Of a DNA stretch of 64,000 nucleotides, positions 1-8,254 are shown piece by piece; the stretch's first letter is position 1; each line of letters starts with the position of its first letter. The position numbers were made by a program, and so were the translations under genes. This stretch comes from Burkholderiales bacterium (lineage in GTDB: Bacteria; Pseudomonadota; Gammaproteobacteria; Burkholderiales; Casimicrobiaceae). The stretch lies in contig JABTUF010000004.1 of the NCBI GenBank assembly GCA_015075645.1, positions 248,001 through 312,000 on the forward strand, written 5' to 3'. Below the pieces are notes generated by a model that saw only the letters and a program-made list of their open reading frames with translations, was not told where the DNA came from and made no database searches.

Positions 1-167
1 CGTTCGGCGTCGCAGGACTCGGACAGCGGCACAAGCTCCGGGCGGAGCAGGTAGCCGCGCAGGAACGCGTCGGTGACGGTGAGCCGGCGGTCCGCGCCGA
101 CGGTCAGATGGCGGTAGCCGCAGGACGGCCAGAAATCCCGGGCCGCCGGATCGTCCCGCTCACCCAC
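1..167 (-). CDS. DUF6352-like protein, N-terminal part (cut by window edge)
   Basis: Only the first 55 or so codons are inside the window. Read on the minus strand from a GTG at 167-165, they encode a segment with DFWPSCGYRHL, TVTDAFLRGYL and RPELVPLSESCDAE. That pattern of Trp/Tyr-rich start, TDxFLR and RPEL..P..ESC resembles DUF6352, a betaproteobacterial family of unknown function. The frame overlaps the end of the upstream chalcone-isomerase-like gene by 8 bp, which suggests translational coupling at the tail of the thiolase operon. The family match is from memory; the rest of the gene lies outside the window. Confidence 0.55.
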   Translation of the reverse strand, partial: MGERDDPAARDFWPSCGYRHLTVGADRRLTVTDAFLRGYLLRPELVPLSESCDAE

Positions 168-726
168 CCAGCATCGCCTTCTTGAGGTCGTCCTGCGCGG
201 GTTTCTCGCCCAGCCACACCTTCGTCAGCGCGGCGTTGAACGCCTCGCCGGGAATCGACGCCTTCGCCTGGCCGTTGAGGCCGATGTGCGTCGCCCCGTT
301 CGCGAAGTCGATCGCGACGACGTCCTTCTCCTTCACGTCGCCGAACCCCTTCATCGTCGCGACCATCTGCTCCTGCTGCGCCTTCACGGCGGCGAGCTCC
401 GCGTCGCTGTTGTTCGCCTTGAGGCCGTCCACCAGCGCGTCGACGAGCTGGTCGGGCGTGAGGTTGCGCAGCAGCGTCATCTGGATACGCCGCGGCGCCT
501 TCGCGAGCACCTCGGGAAGCGTGCGCGCCTTCGCCGGCAGGTAGAGTGCGCCGACGTAGACCTTGAACACCACGCGCGTGCGCACGCCCGCGCCGTTCAG
601 CACCAGATCCGTGCCGGCGACGACCGCCTTGTCGGGGATCGTCACGCCGCCGACCTCCATCGCGCCCACGCCCGCGCTCCACGCAAGCGACGCCGCCGCC
701 ACCCAGCCGATCCCGATTCCGCGCAT
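160..726 (-). CDS. exported chalcone isomerase-like domain protein
   Basis: 188 residues. An N-terminal signal peptide (hydrophobic run near residues 5-22, ending around GVGA-ME) is followed by the conserved opening of the bacterial chalcone-isomerase-like family: GVTIPDK, then VFKVYVGALYLP near residues 55-66, and a C-terminal IPGEAFNAALTKVWLG. The family keeps the chalcone isomerase fold but normally lacks the plant catalytic set; its role in bacteria is not settled, and fatty-acid binding is one suggestion. I chose the ATG at 726 because AGGGAGGGG lies just upstream; a GTG five codons earlier would place that Shine-Dalgarno inside the gene. It sits 27 bp behind the thiolase, so it is probably co-transcribed with beta-oxidation genes. 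Confidence 0.8.
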   Translation of the reverse strand: MRGIGIGWVAAASLAWSAGVGAMEVGGVTIPDKAVVAGTDLVLNGAGVRTRVVFKVYVGALYLPAKARTLPEVLAKAPRRIQMTLLRNLTPDQLVDALVDGLKANNSDAELAAVKAQQEQMVATMKGFGDVKEKDVVAIDFANGATHIGLNGQAKASIPGEAFNAALTKVWLGEKPAQDDLKKAMLGG

Positions 727-753
727 CGCCCCTCCCTGCACCGCAATCCCGGT

Positions 754-1947
754 TCACAGCCGCTCGAAGATGCCGGCGGCGCCCATACCCGTTCCCACGC
801 ACATCGTGACCATGCCGTAGCGGCCACTGGTTCGTTTCAGCCCATGCAGGATCGTCGCCGTGCGGATCGCCCCGGTCGCGCCGAGCGGATGGCCGAGGGC
901 GATCGCCCCGCCCGTCGGATTCACCTTCGCCGGATCGAGACCGAGGTCGCCGATCACCGCGAGGCTCTGCGCGGCGAAGGCCTCGTTCAACTCGATCCAG
1001 TCGAGGTCCTGCGACCGGAGTCCGGCGAGCGCGAGCGCCTTCGGAATCGCCGCGATCGGTCCGACGCCCATGATCTCGGGCGGCACGCCCGCCACCGCGA
1101 ACGCGACGAAGCGCGCGACCGGCACGAGGCCGTGCGTCCGGCACGCGGCTTCCGACGCCACGATCACCGCGCCCGCGCCGTCGGAGGTCTGCGAACTGTT
1201 GCCCGCCGTCACCGAGCCCTTCGCCGCGAACACCGGGCGGAGCTTCGCGAGCACCTCCGCGCTCGTGTCGGCGCGCGGGCCCTCGTCGCGCGCGACGACC
1301 TTGTCGTGGACGCTCGCGCGGCCGCCCTCGGCCGGCCGGTGCTCGTGCACGGTCAGCGGCGCGATCTCGGCGTCGAACGCGCCGGCGGCCTGCGCCGCGA
1401 TCGCGCGCCGGTGCGACTCCAGAGCGAACGCGTCCTGCGCCTCGCGCGAGACCTTCCAGCGCTCGGCGACCTTCTCGGCGGTGAGTCCCATCCCGTACGC
1501 GATGCCGAGGTTCTCGTCCCCTGCGAACACGTCGAGGTTGAGCGCGAGGCGGCCGAGCATCGGGATCATGCTCATGCTCTCGGTCCCCGCGGCGATCACG
1601 ATCTCGGACTCGCCGGTGCGGATGCGGTCGGCGGCGATCGACAACGCGTTCAGGCCCGACGAGCAGAAGCGGTTGACCGTCATGCCCGGCACGGACTTCG
1701 GCAGTCCCGCGAGCAGCAGGCCGATGCGCGCGACGTTCATGCCCTGCTCGTATTCGGGCATCGCGCAGCCGACGACGACGTCGTCGACCGCCTTCGCGTC
1801 GAGCGACGGCGCACGCGAGAGCACGCTCCGCAACACGTGCGCGAGCATCGTGTCCGGCCGCGTCGTGCGCAAGGCGCCGCGCGGCGCCTTGCCGACCGGC
1901 GTTCGCGCCGTGGCGACGATGAAGGCGTCCCGCAAGGTCCCGGCCAT
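754..1947 (-). CDS. fadA: acetyl-CoA C-acyltransferase (3-ketoacyl-CoA thiolase)
   Basis: 397-residue thiolase, the normal family length. It cleaves 3-ketoacyl-CoA with CoA to give acetyl-CoA and a shortened acyl-CoA, the last step of the beta-oxidation cycle. The acylated cysteine is Cys95 in NRFCSSG. His353 lies in GGAIALGHPLG and the second catalytic cysteine is Cys383 in CVGTGMG, so the active site is intact. The start ATG at 1947 is 4 bp after the stop of the hydroxyacyl-CoA dehydrogenase gene, so the two are almost certainly one transcript and likely subunits of one multienzyme complex, as in the Bacillus fadN-fadA pair. A second thiolase (10258-11583) is present; this one is less FadI-like. 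Confidence 0.92.
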   Translation of the reverse strand: MAGTLRDAFIVATARTPVGKAPRGALRTTRPDTMLAHVLRSVLSRAPSLDAKAVDDVVVGCAMPEYEQGMNVARIGLLLAGLPKSVPGMTVNRFCSSGLNALSIAADRIRTGESEIVIAAGTESMSMIPMLGRLALNLDVFAGDENLGIAYGMGLTAEKVAERWKVSREAQDAFALESHRRAIAAQAAGAFDAEIAPLTVHEHRPAEGGRASVHDKVVARDEGPRADTSAEVLAKLRPVFAAKGSVTAGNSSQTSDGAGAVIVASEAACRTHGLVPVARFVAFAVAGVPPEIMGVGPIAAIPKALALAGLRSQDLDWIELNEAFAAQSLAVIGDLGLDPAKVNPTGGAIALGHPLGATGAIRTATILHGLKRTSGRYGMVTMCVGTGMGAAGIFERL

Positions 1948-1951
1948 GGCG

Positions 1952-4360
1952 TCAGTTCCGCAGCGGCTTGCCGGTGGCGAGCGTGTGTGCGATGCGCGCC
2001 TGCGTGCGGGCATCCTGCGCGAGCCGCATGAACTCGGCGCGCTCGAGGTCGACGAGCCAGCCTTCGTCGACGGTGGTCCCGGCATCGACCTCGCCCCCGC
2101 ACAGCACGCGCGCGATCGCGCGCCCGACGACGAAATCGTAGGCGGAGACGAAACCTCCGTCGCGCAGGTTGACGAGCATCATCTCGAGGGTGGCGATGCC
2201 GGTGCGGCCGGCGACCGGAATCGCCCGCGGCGCGAGCGGAGGCCGGTAGGACGCGTCGGCGAGCGAACGCGCCTGCCCGATCGCGACGTGCAGGATCTCG
2301 TGCGGATGCATCGTCACGACGTCGGCGGGGCGCAGGAACCCCAGCGCCTTCGCCTCGATCGCGCTCTTCGCCACCGTCGCCTGCGCGATGGTCTGGAACG
2401 CCGCGCGCAGGAAAGGAAAATGGTCGGCCTGGCCGCCGGTCGGCGCGTGCTTCACGGCCTCGGCCGCGCGCAGCGCGAACTCCTTCGTGCCGCCGCCGCC
2501 CGGCAGCAGGCCCACGCCTGCTTCGACGAGTCCCGGGTACGACTCGAACGCCGCGACCGCGCGGTCGCAGTGCAGGATGAACTCGCAGGATCCGCCGAGC
2601 GCCATGCCGCGAACCGCCGCGACCGTCGGCACGAGGCTGTAACGCAGCGCGAGCGAGGTCCGCTGGAACTGCGCGACGACCGCCTCGACCTCGTTCCAGC
2701 GGCCGGAGGTCACGGCCGGCGCGAGCGCCGAGAGATCGGCTCCGAACGAGAACGGCTCGGAGTCCTGCCAGATCACCAGTCCGGCGAAGCCCCGCTCCGC
2801 CTCGCCCAGCGCGCGCTCCAGGCCGTCGAGCACCGCGGGGCTCACCGTGTGCCGCTTGGTCTTGAACGACACGATCGCGACCTCGCGCCCGAGATGCCAC
2901 ATGCGCAGCGCATCGGTCTCGAACACCGTGGTGCCGCGGTCGAAACGCTCGCCCAGCACCGCATCGGGGAAGCATTGCCGGCGGTAGACCGGCAGCGTCG
3001 AGCGCGGAACGAAGCGTTCGCCCGACGCCGACCACGCGCCTTCGCGCGTGTGCACGCCCTTCGCGGCACTCACCGGTCCGCCGCGTACCCACGCGGGCAG
3101 CGGGGCCTGCGACAGCGCGCGCCCGGCGGCGACGTCCGCGGTGATCGCGGACGCCACCTCGTCCCAGCCCGCGGCCTGCCAGGTCTCGAACGGCCCCATC
3201 GTCCAGCCGAAGCCCCAGCGGATCGCGAGATCGACGTCGCGCGCGTTGTCGGCGATCGAGGCGAGGTGGAACGCCGCGTAGTGGAACGTGTCGCGGAAGA
3301 TCGACCACAGCAGCTCGGCCTCTCGGTGGGGTGAGGCGCGAAGCTTCGCGAACCGCTCGCCCGGCGCCTCGATCGCGAGGATCGCGGAGACCTCCGGCGC
3401 GATCTCGCCTGCGCTCGGCCGATAGTCGCCCGAGGCCGCATCGAGCACCTCGACCTCGCGAGCGCGCTTGCGGTAGAAGCCCGCCCCCGTCTTCTGGCCG
3501 AGCGCGCCCTTCGCGACCAGCGCCGCGACCACCGGCGGCAGGTCGAAGTGCGGGTGCCAGGGGTCGTCGGGGAGCGTGTCGCGCATCGTCCCGACCACGT
3601 GCGCGAGCGTGTCGAGTCCGACCACGTCGGCCGTGCGGAACGTCGCGCTCTTCGCGCGACCGATCGAAGGTCCGGTGAGCGCGTCGACCGTGTCGAAGCC
3701 CAGTCGCAGGCGAGCGGTGTGGATCATCGTCGCGAGCACCGAGAACACGCCGATGCGGTTGGCGACGAAATTCGGCGTGTCCTTCGCCCGGATCACGCCC
3801 TTGCCGAGCGTCGAGGTGAGGAAGGTTTCGAGCGCGTCGAGGAGCGCCGGCTCGGTCGCGGGCGCGGCGACCAGTTCGACCAGCGGCATGTAGCGCGGCG
3901 GATTGAAGAAATGGATGCCGCAGAAGCGCTGCCGGCGCCCGGGCGGCAGCGACTGCGCGAGCGCGGCGAGCGACAGGCCCGAGGTGTTCGACGCGAGCAC
4001 CGCGTCCGGCGCGAGGTGCGGCACGACCTTCGCGTAGAGGTCGCGCTTCCAGTCGAGCCGCTCGGCGATCGCCTCGATCACGAGGTCGCAGGAGGCGAGC
4101 TTCGCAAGGTCGCTTCCGTATTCGGCCGCGTCGATCGAGCGGGCGAGATCCTTCGTCGCGAGCGGCGCCGGCGCGAGCTTCGCGAGGCCGTCGATCGAGC
4201 GCTCGACGATGCCGAGCGGATCGCCTTCCTTCGCCGGCAGGTCGAAGAGGACGACCGGCACGCCGGCGTTGACGAAGTGCGCGGCGATCTGCGCGCCCAT
4301 CACGCCGGCGCCCAGCACGGCTGCGCGGCGGACGATGAAGGGGGATTCGACGGGGGACAT
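1952..4360 (-). CDS. 3-hydroxyacyl-CoA dehydrogenase / enoyl-CoA hydratase, dehydrogenase-first (FadN-type)
   Basis: 802 residues with the order dehydrogenase then crotonase, the reverse of FadB/FadJ. The NAD-binding Rossmann motif GAGVMG is at residues 17-22. The C-terminal dehydrogenase lobes follow, then a crotonase domain in roughly the last 320 residues with GADLSAL and VRGMALGGSCEF forming the oxyanion-hole segments and LLPGGGGTKEF in the substrate loop. It should convert trans-2-enoyl-CoA to 3-hydroxyacyl-CoA and then 3-ketoacyl-CoA. The start is set by MSPVESPF just before the Rossmann strand; longer upstream readings run into fadL. It is followed by thiolase after 4 bp and preceded by fadL with a hairpin between. 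Substrate range cannot be told from sequence. Confidence 0.9.
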   Translation of the reverse strand: MSPVESPFIVRRAAVLGAGVMGAQIAAHFVNAGVPVVLFDLPAKEGDPLGIVERSIDGLAKLAPAPLATKDLARSIDAAEYGSDLAKLASCDLVIEAIAERLDWKRDLYAKVVPHLAPDAVLASNTSGLSLAALAQSLPPGRRQRFCGIHFFNPPRYMPLVELVAAPATEPALLDALETFLTSTLGKGVIRAKDTPNFVANRIGVFSVLATMIHTARLRLGFDTVDALTGPSIGRAKSATFRTADVVGLDTLAHVVGTMRDTLPDDPWHPHFDLPPVVAALVAKGALGQKTGAGFYRKRAREVEVLDAASGDYRPSAGEIAPEVSAILAIEAPGERFAKLRASPHREAELLWSIFRDTFHYAAFHLASIADNARDVDLAIRWGFGWTMGPFETWQAAGWDEVASAITADVAAGRALSQAPLPAWVRGGPVSAAKGVHTREGAWSASGERFVPRSTLPVYRRQCFPDAVLGERFDRGTTVFETDALRMWHLGREVAIVSFKTKRHTVSPAVLDGLERALGEAERGFAGLVIWQDSEPFSFGADLSALAPAVTSGRWNEVEAVVAQFQRTSLALRYSLVPTVAAVRGMALGGSCEFILHCDRAVAAFESYPGLVEAGVGLLPGGGGTKEFALRAAEAVKHAPTGGQADHFPFLRAAFQTIAQATVAKSAIEAKALGFLRPADVVTMHPHEILHVAIGQARSLADASYRPPLAPRAIPVAGRTGIATLEMMLVNLRDGGFVSAYDFVVGRAIARVLCGGEVDAGTTVDEGWLVDLERAEFMRLAQDARTQARIAHTLATGKPLRN

Positions 4361-4419
4361 GCGCAAGTCGCGCGCGGGCCTCGAAGCCGCGGTGAATGTG
4401 TAGCGTACCGCAGAAATGC

Positions 4420-4444
4420 GCGGGCCGGCGCGAGGCCGGCCCGC
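4420..4444. terminator. GC-rich hairpin between fadL and the dehydrogenase gene
   Basis: A perfect 10-bp stem (GCGGGCCGGC / GCCGGCCCGC) with a 5-nt loop (GCGAG) lies 20 bp after the fadL stop. On the minus strand it is followed by only a short run of T, so it may attenuate rather than fully stop transcription into the downstream dehydrogenase-thiolase genes. It could also act as an mRNA-stabilising 3' structure. Confidence 0.45.
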
Positions 4445-4464
4445 ATGCATTCCTGCGGCCCCGG

Positions 4465-5874
4465 TCAGAACGTGTAGGTCGCCTGCAGCGAGAAGATCGT
4501 CACGTTGGCGTCGTAGCTGCCGGACACGAGCCCGTTCGCGGCCTGATTCCCGGCGGCCTCGTGGATCGACGCATCGCGCACCCAGATGTAGCTGAAGCCC
4601 GCGTCGAACTTGAGGTTGTTCGAATGCTTGTACTGCGCGCCGAGCGCGAGCCACCAGCGGTCGTCGTCGGGCAGGCGCACGGTCCGGAACGCCGACTGCA
4701 CCGGCGACTGGTCCCACGCGACGCCGCCGCGGAACTTCCACCGGTCGTTCATCCGGTAGTTGGCGCCGGCCGAGATCCGCCACGCATCGTCGAAGTTCTC
4801 GGGCGTGTTCTGCAGCACCACGCCGTCGTTGCGCACGAACTTGAGTTCCTGGATCGACGACCAGCCGGTCCACTGGACGTCGGCCATCACGTCCCAGCGG
4901 TCGTTGATCCGCGAGAAGATCGACGCATTGACGATCGCCGGCAGCGTGATGTCGGAGGTGACGCCGCTGTTGTAGAGCTGGGTGGAGTTGATCGCCGCGG
5001 TGAGCGCACCGACGACCGGCGCGAGTTCCGGCGGCACGGTCGGCGTCGGATTGTCGAAGCTCGCGTTGCCCGAGACCTTGTACTTGATCTCGGAGCGGTA
5101 GGACGCCCCGAACTGCGTGTTCTTCGTGAGGTCGACCAGCACGCCCAGGTTCCAGCCCCAGGCGCTGTCGTCGCCGGTGATGTTCGCGCTCGTGTCGAGG
5201 CCCGGCGTCGCGGCGATGACCTGCGGCACGACCGCGGGCGGGATCAAGCCGTTGGCCGCCGACATCTGCGCCGCGGTGGCGATCGCGCCCGAGTAGTTGA
5301 CCCGGCTCGTGAACTCCGCGTCGACCTTCTGCCAGTTGGCGCCGACGCCGATCGCGAAGTTGTCGGTCGGCTTCCACGAGATCGCCGGATTGACGTTGAT
5401 CGTCTTCACGTCCGACTTGATGCCCTGGTAGCGGCCGAGCCAGTCGCTGTCGTATTCGGTCACGAGGCCGAACGGCGCGTTGACGCCGAGGCCGAACACC
5501 CACTGCTTGTTGATCGGGACGGCGATGTACATGTTGGGCACGAACGCGGTGCTTCCCGCGTCGCCGCCGTCGCCGCCGAGCGGCTGGTTGAACGCGGGCA
5601 GCGAGCCGTCGTTGCGGAACTTCATCGACGGCGTGATGATGTGGAGCGCGCCCGCGGCTTCGATCGACATGCGCTTCGAGAGCGTCGCGGCGTTCGACCA
5701 CATCGAGGACGCGTCCTCGGTGACGGCGGCGCCGCCGGCGAACGCGTTGCCGAGGCCGCTGCCGCTGTTCTCCTGCAGCGCGAACCCGGCGCCGAGCGCC
5801 GGTCCGGCCGCGAGCGCGAACACGGACGCGACGGCGGCGGCGACACGGCGGGACCGGAAGGTCGGGGTGGTCAT
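4465..5874 (-). CDS. fadL: outer-membrane long-chain fatty acid transporter, FadL/OmpP1 family
   Basis: 469 residues. A signal peptide (residues 1-31, hydrophobic AAAVASVFALAAGPALG) precedes the mature start GFALQENSGSGLGNAFAGGAA. This is the hallmark N-terminal plug segment of FadL proteins, including the ASSMWSNAATL motif. The rest shows alternating beta-strand patterning and ends in ATYTF, a terminal Phe typical of outer-membrane beta-barrels inserted by BAM. It should carry long-chain fatty acids or other hydrophobic compounds across the outer membrane, feeding the acyl-CoA ligase encoded upstream. The start has a GAGGAG-type ribosome site at about -14. A TATAGT hexamer near 6011-6006 is a possible -10 element. 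Confidence 0.92.
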   Translation of the reverse strand: MTTPTFRSRRVAAAVASVFALAAGPALGAGFALQENSGSGLGNAFAGGAAVTEDASSMWSNAATLSKRMSIEAAGALHIITPSMKFRNDGSLPAFNQPLGGDGGDAGSTAFVPNMYIAVPINKQWVFGLGVNAPFGLVTEYDSDWLGRYQGIKSDVKTINVNPAISWKPTDNFAIGVGANWQKVDAEFTSRVNYSGAIATAAQMSAANGLIPPAVVPQVIAATPGLDTSANITGDDSAWGWNLGVLVDLTKNTQFGASYRSEIKYKVSGNASFDNPTPTVPPELAPVVGALTAAINSTQLYNSGVTSDITLPAIVNASIFSRINDRWDVMADVQWTGWSSIQELKFVRNDGVVLQNTPENFDDAWRISAGANYRMNDRWKFRGGVAWDQSPVQSAFRTVRLPDDDRWWLALGAQYKHSNNLKFDAGFSYIWVRDASIHEAAGNQAANGLVSGSYDANVTIFSLQATYTF

Positions 5875-6048
5875 GGTGCGGGCTCTCCTCTCTGTCGGCG
5901 GGACGTGGCCGTCCCGCGCTCGGTGGGCGTCATCGTGCGGGCGGGTGTCGCAAACGAGTCGCATGTGCGTTCCGGCAGGACCGGGGGCGCAAGGCAGGCG
6001 AATCGACTATACACGGGGGCATCACGGCGGGCATGGTGCGGCGCATCA

Positions 6049-6432
6049 TCACCCGGGGATCGGTCTCGGCCGGCGGTCCTCGCCCACCGCGACGTAGGTG
6101 AGCGAAGCCTCCGTCACCTTGACGGTGACGAGTTCGGTCGGATTGCGCTGCGCGTACACCTCGACGTCGACGGTCAGCGAGGTTCGCCCGACGCGCGCGA
6201 TCACGCCGTAGAACGACACGACGTCGCCGACGAGCACCGGCTGCTTGAACGTGAACGAGTTCACCGCGACGGTGGCGACTCGCCCCAGGGCACGTCGCGC
6301 GGCGAGGACGCCGCCGACGATGTCGACCTGCGACATGATCCAGCCGCCGAAGATGTCGCCGTGCTGGTTGACGTCGGCCGGCATCGGCACGACGCGCAGC
6401 ACCGGCTCGCGGTCGGGCAGGACGACGCTCAC
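6049..6432 (-). CDS. acyl-CoA thioesterase, YciA-like hotdog protein
   Basis: 127 residues, a single hotdog domain. MPADVNQHGDIFGGWIMSQVDIVGG near the N-terminus matches the helix and active-site Asp/Gly segment of the YciA/acyl-CoA hydrolase family, and NSFTFKQPVLVGDVVSFYG is the next conserved block. It should hydrolyse acyl-CoAs to free acids and CoA, perhaps to recycle CoA when beta-oxidation is overloaded. It begins 16 bp after the fadD stop, so the ligase and the opposing thioesterase are co-expressed. Chain-length preference cannot be inferred. Confidence 0.87.
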   Translation of the reverse strand: MSVVLPDREPVLRVVPMPADVNQHGDIFGGWIMSQVDIVGGVLAARRALGRVATVAVNSFTFKQPVLVGDVVSFYGVIARVGRTSLTVDVEVYAQRNPTELVTVKVTEASLTYVAVGEDRRPRPIPG

Positions 6433-6448
6433 GCCGCTCGCGCCCGCG

Positions 6449-8125
6449 TCACAGCAGCTCCTTGCGCGCGACCTCGCGCAGTTCGCGCCGCAGGATCTTG
6501 CCGACGTTCGACTTCGGCAGTTCGTCGCGGAACATGACCTCGCGCGGGCACTTGTATCCGGTCAGGTGGTCGCGGCAGTACTTCATCACGTCGGCCGCGG
6601 TCAGCGCGGGATCCTTCTTCACGACGTACAGGCGCACGGCCTCGCCCGACTTCTTGTCCGGCACGCCGACCGCCGCGCATTCGAGCACGCCCGGGTGCTG
6701 CGCGACGACGCCCTCGATCTCGTTCGGGTACACGTTGAAGCCGGACACGAGGATCATGTCCTTCTTGCGGTCGACGATGCGGATGAAGCCGCGCTCGTCC
6801 ATGATGCCGATGTCGCCGGTCATGAAGTAGCCGTCTTGCGTCATCACCTTGGCGGTTTCGTCGGGCCGGTTCCAGTAGCCCGCCATCACCTGCGGCCCCT
6901 CGATGCAGATCTCGCCGGGGGAGCCGAGCGGGACGTCCTTGCCCGCGTCGTCGCGCAGCACGATCGACGTCGACGGAATCGGCAGTCCGATCGATCCGTT
7001 GTACGCGGTGAGGTTCAGCGGATTGATCGTCGCCGCCGGCGAGGTCTCGGTGAGGCCGTAGGCCTCGATCAGCGGGACGCCGGTCACCTCCTTCCAGCGC
7101 TGCGCGACCGCCTCCTGCACCGCCATGCCGCCGCCCAGCACGAGGCGCAGCGACTTGAACGAGAGCCGCGCGAAGTTCGGGTTGTTGACGAGCGCGTTGA
7201 ACAGCGTGTTGACGCCGGTGAACGCGGTGAACGGCACCTTGCGCAGCGTCTTCACGAACCCCGGGATGTCGCGCGGGTTCGGGATCAGCAGGTTCTCCGC
7301 GCCCAGCGTCATGAACACGAGGCAGTTCGCGGTGAGCGAGAAGATGTGGTAGAGCGGCAGCGGCGTGACGATGATCTCGCGCTGGTTCGGATCGAGCACC
7401 GGCGAGACCCAGGCGCGCGCCTGCAGCAGGTTCGCGATGATGTTGCGGTTGAGCAGCATCGCGCCCTTCGCGACGCCGGTCGTGCCGCCGGTGTACTGCA
7501 GGAACGCGATGTCGTCGTGTCCGATCGCGACGCGCTGCAGCGTGCGCCGGCGGCCTTCCGAGAGCACGTCCGACAGGTGGACGGTATCGGCGATCGACCA
7601 GGGCTTCACCATCTTCTTCACGCGCCGCACGACGAAGTTGACCAGCACGCCCTTCATGCCGAGCAGCTCGCCCATCGACGTGACGATCACGTGCTTCACC
7701 TTGGTCTTCTTCACGACCTCGGCGAGCGTGTGCGCGAAGTTCTCGAGCACGACGATCACTTCGGCGCCCGAGTCGACCAGCTGGTGCTCGAGTTCGCGCG
7801 CCGTGTAGAGCGGGTTGACGTTGACGACGGTCGCGCCCGCGCGGAGCGTCCCGAACAGGCAGACCGGGTACTGCAGGATGTTGGGCATCATCAGCGCGAC
7901 GCGCGTGCCCTTGCCGCCGCCGATGCCCTGCAGCCAGGCGCCGAACGCCGCCGACAGCGTGTCGAGTTCGGCGAAGCTGATCGACTTGCCCATGCAGGTG
8001 AAGCTCGGTCGCGAGGCGAAGCGGGCGACGCTCTCGTCGAAGACGTCGCGCACCGACGCGTACTCGCCGACGTCGATCTCCGCCGGAACGCCGGGCGGAT
8101 ACTGCTTGAGCCAGATCTTGTCCAC
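6449..8125 (-). CDS. fadD: long-chain-fatty-acid-CoA ligase
   Basis: 558 residues, the usual FadD length. The N-terminus ([18 protein letters not shown]) is the characteristic proteobacterial FadD opening. The AMP-binding P-loop [16 protein letters not shown] is near residue 210. [13 protein letters not shown] is the A5 motif, [21 protein letters not shown] is the fatty-acyl-CoA synthetase signature region, and the C-terminal catalytic lysine region is in [12 protein letters not shown]. The enzyme activates fatty acids at the inner membrane using ATP and CoA. It is 129 bp downstream of fadJ and 16 bp upstream of the thioesterase, so it may belong to the psrA-fadEIJ transcript or have its own promoter in that gap. 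Confidence 0.95.
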   Translation of the reverse strand: MDKIWLKQYPPGVPAEIDVGEYASVRDVFDESVARFASRPSFTCMGKSISFAELDTLSAAFGAWLQGIGGGKGTRVALMMPNILQYPVCLFGTLRAGATVVNVNPLYTARELEHQLVDSGAEVIVVLENFAHTLAEVVKKTKVKHVIVTSMGELLGMKGVLVNFVVRRVKKMVKPWSIADTVHLSDVLSEGRRRTLQRVAIGHDDIAFLQYTGGTTGVAKGAMLLNRNIIANLLQARAWVSPVLDPNQREIIVTPLPLYHIFSLTANCLVFMTLGAENLLIPNPRDIPGFVKTLRKVPFTAFTGVNTLFNALVNNPNFARLSFKSLRLVLGGGMAVQEAVAQRWKEVTGVPLIEAYGLTETSPAATINPLNLTAYNGSIGLPIPSTSIVLRDDAGKDVPLGSPGEICIEGPQVMAGYWNRPDETAKVMTQDGYFMTGDIGIMDERGFIRIVDRKKDMILVSGFNVYPNEIEGVVAQHPGVLECAAVGVPDKKSGEAVRLYVVKKDPALTAADVMKYCRDHLTGYKCPREVMFRDELPKSNVGKILRRELREVARKELL

Positions 8126-8254
8126 GTCTCCTCCCGGACCCGGCGTCGCGATCGACCGCCACGGTCGCCTGGGTCGCGTTGCGCGCGACGGCGGGCCGCC
8201 GTCACGATGGCGGCACGATCCTACACCGGAATCGCGCCGCGACTGGGGTCCGCC

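Noticed and set aside
860..3334. 824-codon open frame on the plus strand opposite the thiolase and dehydrogenase genes
   Set aside because: It lies antisense to two genes with intact catalytic motifs; its product is Arg/Pro/Ala-rich with no domains. Long antisense frames are common at this GC content.
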